Shown here: one piece after another, positions 54,799 through 64,000 of the stretch | Layout: each line of letters begins with the position of its first letter | Numbering within the stretch: the first letter of the stretch is position 1 | Assembly (NCBI GenBank): GCA_036346355.1 | Contig: CM070569.1 | Location: 44,990,276 to 45,054,275 of the forward strand | Length of the DNA: 64,000 bases | Origin: Rhipidocladum racemiflorum | Taxonomy: Eukaryota; Streptophyta; Magnoliopsida; Poales; Poaceae | Direction: 5' to 3' | Translations under genes and position numbers: made by a program | The notes under the pieces: model-generated | What the model was told of the DNA's origin: nothing | Database searches by the model: none | The model's input: only the letters and a program-made list of their open reading frames with translations

Positions 54799-55354
54799 AT
54801 GGCTGAGATACCCACCACCACCTCCGTGCGATTTACGCCAGCGTTGGGCAAAGGTCCTTTTCGAGATGTTGTGCGAGATCGGATTCACAGAGAGACCCAC
54901 ATACCAGGGCTACCGCACCACCGTGGCTTCACAAGAGACTTGGAGGGTGGAGGTGATTGTTCAAGCAGGCAACAAGGGAACGGAGGTCTTCCACACCTTC
55001 TGTGCTCCACTCGCCAGAGACACCTTCTATGCTGGAGTACAGGATGCGGCTCGGATAGCTATCCATGGGATAGGCCGACTCTACTCGTCGAAGCTGCGTA
55101 GCACTTCCTACCACTACTTCCCTTACAAGACGCCGGGCATTGTCTGCAGCACCTTCCGCTCCACTGCAGCTGAGGACTCTTCCACACTCACCAGTCAGGT
55201 GGCCTTGACCCAGGCGATGGATCATACTTATCAGGACACCTTAGAGGAGCTGAGGAGGACTCGCCAGATGCTTCATGACGCAGAAGCAGAGCTGGCCCTA
55301 CTCAAGGCAGGGGATGCTGGATCTTCAGTGCAGGATGAGACTACCAGACCCTAG
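54799..55354 (+). pseudogene. Extra ORF between primer site and gag of element 2
   Basis: The likely start is the ATG at 54799 (MAEIPTTTSVRFTP). The downstream part is best read in the frame of 54785-55354, so a frameshift probably lies near 54850-54910. The second part reads TTVASQETWRVEVIVQAG, ARIAIHGIGRLYSSKLRST and FRSTAAEDSS. It ends in a predicted coiled coil (LEELRRTRQMLHDAEAELAL) before a stop at 55352-55354. It is separate from gag, which starts 230 bp later. No enzymatic motif is seen. An ORF at this place occurs in some grass gypsy families to my knowledge; its role is unknown. Confidence 0.55.
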
Positions 55355-55584
55355 AGACAGTGCCATTAGAATAATTGTAATCTTTTATCATTTACGCTAG
55401 AACGGAAGTGTGTGCTGGTTGCTCTTTTGTGACAGCCATAATCAAACTTCTAATAAAATAAAGATTTGGTATTTTCTTTGTGTTTTTCCTCTCTTGTTTT
55501 TGAGTTGGTGTTGGTGTTTACCTCCCCGCCCCCCTCAGGCCTTCTATTGTTGTTTCCTTCTTTAAACCTTGAATTAACTGCCAG

Positions 55585-56640
55585 ATGGAGAACAATCAGC
55601 AGTTAGGCAGCGGAATCAACCTTAACAATGCTCCTGGAGATGGCAACGCCCAAATGCCACCACCCCCTCCCGCAGTTGGACCTGATTGGCAGCAGATGAT
55701 GGCCAATCAGAATCAATTGATTCAGTTGTTAGCACAGACCATCAATAACAACCAGGCTGCACAGAATGCTCCACCCCCAGTTCATGCTCAACCGCAGTCC
55801 AGACTATCAGAATTTCTGAGGACTCAGCCTCCTATTTTTTCCAGTAGCTCAGAACCGCTCGATGCTGATGACTGGCTTAGATCCGTTGGGAGAAAGCTTG
55901 ACATCATTCAATGCAGCGATAGAGAAAGAGTCCTTTTTGCTTCTCACCAGTTGAATGGACCCGCTTCTGAGTGGTGGGAAAATTTCTGCATCACCCACCA
56001 GAATGCACAGGCTATCACCTGGATTGAATTCACTCAGGCGTTTCGGCGATCGCATATCCCATCTGGGGTAATCGCTTTGAAAAAGAAGGAGTTCCGTTCT
56101 CTTCGTCAAGGAGGATGTTCTGTGACAGAGTATCTGCACAAGTTTAATCAGTTAGCTCGCTATGCTCCAGAAGATGTAGCATCAGATGAGGCCAAGCAAG
56201 AGCGATTCATTGAAGGCCTCAATGATGAACTGGCAGTACAGTTGATTTCTCATGACTATGTTGACTTTCAACAACTAGTCAATAAAGCTATTCGCCAGGA
56301 AGGAAAGCACCAGGAGATAGAGAGCCGTAAAAGAAGAATGTCCTTTCAGAAGACTCATTCTGGAGGTCTTCCCAAGCCCAGAATTATGACACCTCAATCT
56401 CAGCAGCGCCTCAAATTCCAAGCACCATCTTCTTCCAGGCCCCCAATGGTACCTCAGCGTCCTGTCGACCCCAATTCTAGACCCCTGTCAGCAGGCAACA
56501 AGAGTCAAGGGACTACCCCCTCTTTAGCCGAGTAAGATGTTATCATTGTAATGAAATGGGACATTATGCTAATAATTGCCCTAAGAAGCAGTTGCAAGCT
56601 ACCTCAATGAAGCCAAACACGGCAGCTCCTGCCTCAACCA
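55585..56640 (+). pseudogene. Gag of element 2, with zinc knuckle after a stop
   Basis: The ATG at 55585 opens 316 residues. About 1-90 is Gln/Asn/Pro-rich. About 90-230 is the gag core: DWLRSVGRKLDIIQCSD, GPASEWWENFC, SVTEYLHKFNQLARYAPED. A basic linker follows. The frame stops at 56533-56535, and the CCHC zinc knuckle (CYHCNEMGHYANNC, near 56538-56579) is read in another frame. Gag forms the particle and the knuckle binds RNA. A single small indel near 56530 would explain the break. Confidence 0.92.
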
Positions 56641-57290
56641 ACAGAAAGCCAATTCCGATTGCAAAGGGATGGGTGAACAACATTTCAGCAGAGGAGGCTC
56701 AGGATACTCCGGAAGTCGTTGTTGGTACGTTTCTTGTGAATTCAATACCGGCATCAGTGTAGTTTGATTCCGGAGCATCTCATTCTTTTATTGCTAGTCG
56801 GTTTGTGGGCAGACACGGGGTAGCTACTTTTCTCTTAGATACTCCAATGATAGTAAGCTCTCCTGGTAATAAAATGAAGACTAGTACGATCTGCCCAAAG
56901 GTTGAGTTGAATATAAAAGGAATTATATTCCTAGCAAACCTTTTAGTCTTGAAATCACAAGAGTTGGACGTGATCCTTGGTATGGACTGGTTAATTAAGA
57001 ATAAAGGTCAGATAAATTGCTCAGATAGAAAAGTTGAACTCACCAATGAAGAAGGAATTAAAGTTGAGTGTAGACCCAGAATCCATGCTGAGAAACTACT
57101 TGGCCTTCACAGCCTTAAGGGCACAAGCCTAGAGCAAGTGCCAGTAGTACGTGAATATCCAGATGTATTTCCGGAAGAATTACCAGGAATGCCACCTGAC
57201 AGGGATATAGAGTTCATGATAAATCTTGTCCCCTGGTACGACTCAGATATCAAAAAGATCATACAGGATGCACCGCCAATGAGTTAGCGT
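56640..57290 (+). pseudogene. Aspartic protease region of element 2
   Basis: The catalytic block FDSGASHSFI is at about 56763-56792, just after an in-frame TAG at 56760-56762. 56805-57287 continues with LDVILGMDWL (about 56964-56993), then YPDVFPEELPGMPPDRDIEF, the usual protease-RT junction. A frame break near 57225 leads to a stop at 57285-57287. In a live copy it matures the polyprotein. Confidence 0.88.
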
Positions 57291-58726
57291 AATTAAAGAA
57301 ACAAATCCAAGAACCGCAGGATAAAGGTTATGCGGACCTAGTTCATCACCTGGGTGCTCTCGCCCTATTTGTCAAAAAGAAGGACAATAGCATGAGGATG
57401 TGTATAGATTACAGATCACTTAATGAGGTTACGATTAAAAATAAATATACATTGCCTCGTATAGATGATTTGTTTGATCAGTTGAAGGGAGCAAGCATCT
57501 TCTCCAAGATAGATCTACGATCAGGATACCATCAGTTACAAATCCGACTGGATGATATACCCAAGACAGCCTTTACTACTCGTTATGGACTCTATGAGTT
57601 TACGGTCATGTCTTTTGGGTTAACCAATGCACCCGCTTATTTTATGAATATGATGAATAAAGTATTCATGGAATTCTTGGACAAATTTGTGGTAGTCTTT
57701 ATAGATGACATTCTCATTTATTCCAAAAATGAGAAGGAGCATGAAGAGCATCTGAGATTAATACTAAAGAAACTTAGAGATCACCAGCTTTATGCTAAGT
57801 TCAGCAAGTGTGAATTTTGGTTAAAAGAAGTAGGATTTCTTGGTCATGTTGTGTCCGCAGCAGGAGTGGCGGTAGACCCCACCAAAGTGGAAGCAATAAC
57901 CAGTTGGGAACAACCAAGAACCATCACTGAAGTAAGGAGTTTTCTTGGATTATTTGGGTATTATCGGCGCTTCATAGAAGGATTCTCCCAGATTGCACGC
58001 CCAATGACTCAACTCCTAAAGAAAGAAAAGAAATTTGAATGGACAGAAGCATGTAAGGAGAGCTTTACAGTGTTGAAGAAAAAGCTCATCTCTGCCCCAA
58101 TACTAGTGTTACCTGATATTCATAAAGATTTTGAAATATATTGTGATGCCTCCCGACAGGGTTTGGGATGCGTCTTAATGCAAGAAGGAAAGGTGGTAGC
58201 CTATGCGTCACGCCAGTTAAGACCCCATGAAATAAACTATCCTACTCATGACTTGGAGTTAGCTGCAATCGTGCATGCTTTGAAGATTTGGCGACATTAT
58301 CTCATTGGGAATCGCAGTGAGATTTATACCGATCATAAAAGCCTAAAGTATATATTTACCCAAACCGAGCTTAACTTGAGGCAGAGAAGATGGTTGGAGC
58401 TGATAAAAGATTATGATATTGAAATCCATTATCACCCAGGAAAAGCTAACGTGGTAGCCGATGCATTGAGCATGAAAAGTCACGTTAATATGATAAGAAT
58501 TAAAGAGGACAAACCGGGATTATATCAGGAAATGAGATGTTTGAATCTGGAAATAGTCACGCAGGGATCAGTTAATGCTTTAGAAGTACGGCCCACACTC
58601 AAGGATCAGATCAAAGAAGCTCAGAAGGAGGATGAGGATATTCAGGAAATCAAAAAGAACATGAGAAGAGGGAAGTCGCCAGGATTCACAGAAGACGAGG
58701 AAGGTATAATCTGGTTTAAGAATTGA
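57290..58726 (+). pseudogene. Reverse transcriptase and RNase H of element 2
   Basis: The pre-RT part 57290-57391 is out of frame (ALFVKKKDNS near 57361). From 57392 there are 444 open residues: RMCIDYRSLNEVTIKNKYTL, FSKIDLRSGYHQL, YEFTVMSFGLTNAP, catalytic FIDDILIYSK near residues 105-114, FLGHVVS and RSFLGLFGYYRRFI. RNase H follows from about residue 250 (EIYCDASRQGLGCVLM) to HPGKANVVADALS. The domain itself appears largely complete; the upstream break is what disconnects it. The frame ends at TGA 58724-58726, in the linker to integrase. Confidence 0.93.
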
Positions 58727-60000
58727 TTATGTGTACCGAATCATAAGGAAACAAAAGATATACTCCTTCAAGAAGCTCATGAATCCCCATTCTCTATTCA
58801 CCCTGGCGGTACAAAGATGTATCAGGACCTGAAGGAAAAGTATTGGTGGATTAGTATGAAGAGAGAAATCGCAGAATACATTGCTCATTGTGATGTCTGT
58901 CAGAGAGTTAAGGCGTAACATCGAGACCAAAGAGTTTACTACAGCCATTACCAATTCCAAAGCATGGAAATGGGAAGAAATCGGAATGGACTTCATCACT
59001 GGTCTTCCTAGAACTCAAGCCGGCTATGATTCTATATGGGTAATCGTGGACCGTCTCACCAAGGTGGCTCACTTCATACCAGTAAATACTAGGTACAGTG
59101 GTAACAAATTAGCAGAATTGTACATAAATAAGATTGTATGCTTACACGGTGTGCCTAAGAAGATAGTTTCAGATCGAGGTAGTCAGTTTACCTCACGTTT
59201 CTGGAAAAGTCTACACGAAGCCATGGGAACCCGCCTGAATTTTAGTACGGCATACCATCCTCAGACAGATGGACAAACCGAGCGTGTGAACCAGATATTG
59301 GAAGATATGTTGCGCGCTGGACTATCATGCCAGTTGGGATAAGTGTCTGCCATTTGCAGAATTTTCCTATAACAATAGTTATCAAGCCAGTTTGAAGATG
59401 TCACCCTTTGAAGCACTGTATGGGAGGAAATGCAGAACTCCGCTCTTGTGGGATCAAGTTGGAGAGCGACAGTTATTCGGTCCAAGTATTCTGAATGAGG
59501 CAGAAGAGAAAGTCAAACTTATACAAGATAGACTCAAGATAGCTCAATCTAGGCAGAAAAGCTATGCGGACAATCGCCGAAGAGAGCTAGTCTTTGAGCC
59601 AGGAGATCATGTGTATCTCAGAGTCACCCCCCTTAGAGGCGTGAAACGCTTTGGAAATAAAGGAAAGCTCGCACCACGGTATGTGGGCCCGTACCCCATA
59701 CTGTCCAGGAAAGGAGAAGTTGCTTATCAGCTGAGTTTACCTCCAGCACTGGCAGGAGTGCATGATGTGTTTCATGTGTCGCAGTTGAAGAAATGTCTTC
59801 GAGCTCCCTCAGAGCAAGCCCAGTTGGATGACATTGATATCCAGAAAGATTTGACTTATAAAGAACATCCAATCAAGATTCTAGAGACTGCAGAGCATGT
59901 CCTGAGGAGAAAAACTATTCGATTACGCAAAGTTCGGTGGAGTCATCACTCGAGGAAGAAGCCACATGGGAAAAGGAGGAGGAATTAAATTCAGAGTATC
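58727..60000 (+). pseudogene. Integrase with chromodomain-like tail of element 2
   Basis: The zinc-binding part is at 58735-58915 (HESPFSIHPGGTKMY, HCDVCQRVKA) and ends in a stop near 58916. The catalytic core is 58881-59342: IGMDFITGLP, WVIVDRLTKVAHFIP, IVSDRGSQFTS and FSTAYHPQTDGQTERVNQ carry the D, D and E residues. A shift near 59335 leads to 59392-59988 with SPFEALYGRKCRTP, the GPY-like part (LAPRYVGPYPILSRKG) and GVHDVFHVSQLKKC. The tail near 59935-59990 shows HHSR, and in another frame EEATWE, the chromodomain-type ending. Three breaks in all. Confidence 0.92.
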
Positions 60001-60050
60001 CTCACCTATTTACTGACAAGTCCGAATCTCGGGGACGAGATTCCTTTTAA

Positions 60051-60061
60051 GGGGGGAGGTT
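60051..60061 (+). other. Polypurine tract of element 2
   Basis: GGGGGGAGGTT just before TGTAACACCC of the 3' LTR. Confidence 0.9.
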
Positions 60062-62602
60062 TGTAACACCCAAATTTTTTACCCCTTTAATTATTAATTC
60101 CTGTGATTTTATTTGTTTATTTGTAAAAAAATTTTTTGGAAAATTTCACTTGTTCCTTTGGTACTGAAGCAGCCCATATTCTCAATCAAGCAAAGACGTG
60201 CCCCTTTCTTCAACCTCTAGACCTTCTCACTCCTTGTCCACCATTATTGCTTCTAGCAAAGCTTCAAAGAATCATTACCTCCTGCCGTTTCTCCTCCTTG
60301 GTGGTGCTTTAATTCCCAATATCATCGCCAAACTCCACTAGCCACTCCGGCCATCAAATCCCATTTCGCGCGCAAGAAACCGGCGCCGGCCGCCGCGATT
60401 CCCGCGTCCGTTGCCGTCGCTTCGCCATCCCATGGCCCTTTAAAAGGTGAGCACCGGATCCGCAACGCAAAGTTGAATCCATTCCACACCCTCCCAAGTC
60501 CTCCCGTTAGCTCGTGTGGCCGCACTAAGCAAAGAACAGAAGCTCTGCCATTGTTGGCCACTGCGTCCTCGCCGTGTCGCCGTCGCCTCGGATTGCCTTC
60601 CCCAATTCCGGTTGCATCACTCTGTTCGCAAGGTTGCCCTCTTCCAAAACCCCCAATTAATCTTGCATTTGGTCTCTAAATCAAAGATGATTTAGTCGCT
60701 TGGGTTCTTGTGGCTGCCGGTCTATTTTTGTAAGATTTGCACTGCCACTGGCCATCGGATGCTGTAGCTAACTACGTCGGCAGTTCGGCTGCTTCCACGC
60801 ATGCGACAGCCGGCCCGGCCGAGCTGACCTTTCCATTTCTTTTCCTTTGCCCAGGCGCCATGACCATGAAAAGTGAAGCTCTGTCTCGACCATGTGCATA
60901 CCAGTACTAGGCAGCAGGTCACGTCGTTTCGCTCTTGGGCATGTCCAGAACTAACTAGTTAGTCACTTGAAGGCAAAAGCCAATGCTAGTCACGTGTAGA
61001 CCAAAAGCAATCTCAATACCACCCTATCCTACACATACACATTCCAAGTAAACACGTTTTTCCTTTCTAGAAATTTTAAAATTCTAAATTTTATTTATTT
61101 GTTGTCCTGGTAGTTTATTGAATTTACTTTAGATTTATTTGATCTTTTGCGCTTGTTGCAACGTATAGATTACGGAGATTCGGACGAGTTCACGGTAACC
61201 GACTCAGAGCATCTACCCTACGAACCAGGCAAGTTGCATGTCTTGACCATATTTGATCCCAGTTTTTTTATTATTATTATTCTACTTTATTTTAAATGTA
61301 TTTGCATGCGATAATTTTATTAAAGTTAGTTTAAACCCAATTTAAAATGCATAGTTATACCCTATTTGATTATGACCTCATTTGTAAATTTGATTCCAAT
61401 ATGCCGTTGAAACCCTAAGACTGGAAGTAGATAAATGAGGGTTATGTAATCAAATATTTGCTTAGACTTGCTTAGACCCAAAAAAATTTATAAAGTTGGG
61501 AATTGTTGCCAAATAAAAATTTATTGAGATAAAATTTTGCTGTTGTGATTCAAGAAGTTGTATGAAAATAAAAATGTGGGTTTAGACTGGGCGAGATTGG
61601 TTGTCAGGTGGGTGCAAGAAGCACATGAGTTGGGTTTGTGGAAAGCTCGCCTAGTCAGTTAAGGACCGGTCTGAGTTTCGCTGAATGTAAAGCTTAACCG
61701 TACTACCACAAGTCTGGTATGGGACAGACCTGGCCAACTAATTTGCAAAGTCCCAATGTCAGTCGTGCCTTTGGCTGTTTGAGTGGCGCAAGAGGGGGCT
61801 TCTAGACTGGGCGGTTTAACCCTACTAGCGGTGAAACCTCAGCGAGGTGGGACTGCTTGGGGACAGCGCATTGTAAAGGCCTTGTCACGATCTCTCTGCC
61901 ACACACCTAAGGAAGTGTGTTTTGGCGCAAGGAGACGATCATGTCATGTGGGTAAAGTTGTACAAACTCTGCAGAGTGTAAAACTAATCGATTAGCCGCG
62001 CCCGCGGTCATGGGCATGCTGAGCAAGCCATTCCCAGACTAGATCTTAAGATTTTAAAAGAATGATTTCAAAAAGGTGATTTCGTGGATTAACTCCCTTA
62101 GGGTAAAAATTGGTGTGGCTCCAGGATGGATTCTGTGTGAAAAATTATTTCAAAGAAAATATTTCCTTACTAAAAATATGCCATTGAAAAATTACTTACG
62201 ATACTGAAAAGTTTGCTTTGAGCAAAAACATAACCATATAGCCTTCTCTTGTTACCCCTTCATTAAAATGCATCTCCCGTGTAACTTGCGGAGTACTCTT
62301 TGTACTCACCCTTGCTTATTCTGTTGTTTTCAGAGGAGGAGTTTTACGTTGGTGAGGACCAAGACGTCTAAGCTTTTTCCCCAGTCGATTGCCTGTGGCA
62401 ACTCAATTGGGCTATTACTATTATGCTTCTGCTGAAATTTTTTTTTGTTTCCGGCCTGCGTGCCATGCTTAATGTAAACTTTGACTATTAATAATAAACG
62501 CGATGGATATGTTTTGCTATCATTTTGCTGTGTGTACTAGCTTTTCCTGGACTAGTACAGAATACACAGAGGATTTCGGAATTGTTTTTCCGGGGTCTGA
62601 CA
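60062..62602 (+). mobile_element. 3' LTR of element 2
   Basis: 2,541 bp from TGTAACACCC to GGTCTGACA. It differs from the 5' LTR by scattered substitutions and small indels (for example near 60160-60200 and 60618-60625). Confidence 0.95.
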
Positions 62603-62607
62603 CACAC

Positions 62608-64000
62608 GGTAGTATAATACATCGTGATAGATAGGATGGAGTCACGGTGGCAAAAAAAACTTGCCACATTCTCCGAACTCGGCATGAGGTTAAGGTCCAG
62701 ACGCCCAGTGGCAGAAAACTTGCCACGCTCCTACGGTGCTAACAAGATGCAAGTCGTATATTCACCTTTGCTCACGTGGTTAGAAGATAGCTAAATTTAT
62801 AAATTCATTGGTATATGATCCAAATATAAAAAATATTATCAGAGGACCAAATAAAAACCAAAAACTCCTCATGGCATGGCCAACCAGACAGGACCAAATC
62901 TGGCGGTCTTAAACTGTTTCACAAGTAGTACTCTTCTGTTCCATTTGCTTTCCTCGCCAGTCCCCATGCTGCCACACGCACATTTGCCCTCGAACAAGGA
63001 AAAGTATATACGCATGTTCCTAACTTCCGATTCCACAGCCAACTGCATTCCACTTGCTCCAATTGACCGCACATACCGTCTGGACAATAGCACTATACTT
63101 CTTCGATCCACTTCGATGCGACCAAATGTGTGTCCTGCCCACGGTTAATCAAATCGAAAAAAAAACGCTAGAATATCAAAATTTAAGAATTTAAAAAATC
63201 AAGTAAAAAATAACTCAAAAATCTTTAAAAACCGAAGGGTTACGAATTCAAATTTTTTTTTTTTAAAAAAATCTAAACAAAATCGAAAACTAATTGGTTT
63301 TCATCGAAAACCGGTCAATTTTGATCGGTTTTAATAGCCCGATTGAACACCACAACGTTTCAATACAATTTTAACTTAAAACTGGTCGGTTTGTACTGAG
63401 AATCGATCGATTTTATATCATATAATTTTTTTAAACTTTTTGAAATTTTTTTAATTAGTACGATTTATCGATCGGTTATGGATGACGAACCGGTTTGATA
63501 CAATTAAAAATTGTAGTTTTCAAGTGGTTTACATGGTTTTGTGAACTCTGGTCGTGCCCCCTCTCGTCTCGTATGAACTGGGAAGTGGGAATTGCTCATC
63601 GGTTTTCTGGCTTTAGATCACATGGCGATCGCGTTATGTTAATTTCCATGACCTATGTGCATGGCTTTCTTTTAAGCCAGTAGTTGAAGCGGAGACTAAT
63701 CAAACTACGAAACCCCTCTCATAAAGGGAGATGCATGGAGAACCTTCCTTTTTGATGTTTCCCAGGTTTTGTTGGAGTATATACATACATCAAAAGATAC
63801 GGTTCATTTTAGCTTGCTAAAAAAGAAGAAAAGGGTTAAGAAAATCCTTTAGTGCTTGGAGCCACTAATTAATACTCTAATAACTATGCGATTAGTGTCC
63901 AGGCCTCCAGGACCACAAAATCGGTGGTCTCTAGAGCGGTCTTGATTTGACAAATGATTCTTTGATGATGGGCGCTCGCGTGATACTCTAGTCCACAAGA
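62608..64000. other. Right flank, no gene recognised
   Basis: Contains two GTGGCA...AACTTGCCAC units near 62646-62667 and 62708-62727, and an AT-rich stretch (63140-63500) with repeated ATCGGTTTT/AAAACCG words similar in style to the repeats near 39300-42900. Short ORFs at 62876-63148 and 63495-63683 show no domain. Confidence 0.4.

Larger units (their letters stand above)
52128..62602 (+). mobile_element. Ty3/gypsy retrotransposon, Tekay/Del-like chromovirus (element 2), nearly complete
   Basis: 10,475 bp with two LTRs (52128-54647, 60062-62602), the target duplication CACAC on both sides (52123-52127, 62603-62607), an initiator-Met primer site, a polypurine tract and gag-protease-RT-RNase H-integrase in order on the plus strand. 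An extra ORF sits between the primer site and gag. Several stops and frameshifts (56535, 56760, 57287, 58724, 58915, 59342) make it non-autonomous. Lineage is inferred from the long LTRs and the chromodomain-like integrase tail. Confidence 0.95.

Overview
The window reads as chromosomal DNA of a grass (Poaceae), most probably rice or a close Oryza relative. The grounds are large nested LTR retrotransposons of grass-type lineages, many short DNA transposons (Stowaway, hAT, Mutator, CACTA and Helitron type) and a three-exon plant dioxygenase gene with GT-AG introns. There are no bacterial features. The species is an inference from repeat style; no database was searched.

Layout. 1-5569 is the 3' part of a Ty1/copia element of the Sirevirus type (decayed pol, an extra ORF downstream of pol, polypurine tract, 3' LTR). 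It sits inside a Ty3/gypsy element of the Tat/Retand type (5570-25175, minus strand) that has an additional RNase H and an antisense gene downstream of pol. The gag of that element was in turn split by a third element, a Tekay/Del-like gypsy at 15294-24275 flanked by GGGTG target duplications. So 1-25175 is a three-element nest. 25176-35400 is low-gene sequence carrying an inverted-repeat element, a CACTA terminus, a near-perfect hairpin MITE, a hAT element, a Helitron, Stowaways and an F-box gene fragment. 35411-38579 (minus) is the only gene that looks intact: a TauD-family Fe(II)/2-oxoglutarate dioxygenase resembling the Arabidopsis At3g21360 clavaminate-synthase-like protein. A hAT MITE lies 117 bp upstream of its start codon. 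38696-52127 is again MITE- and repeat-rich, with a solo LTR in a tandem duplication. 52128-62602 is a second, nearly complete Tekay/Del-like gypsy element flanked by CACAC. 62608-64000 holds no recognisable gene.

How the parts relate. The retrotransposon genes are parts of gag-protease-RT-RNase H-integrase polyproteins and almost all carry frameshifts or stops, so none of the elements seen here is expected to be autonomous. The order of insertion can be read from the nesting and the target duplications. All boundaries and duplications were found by reading the sequence by eye; no alignment or search was run.
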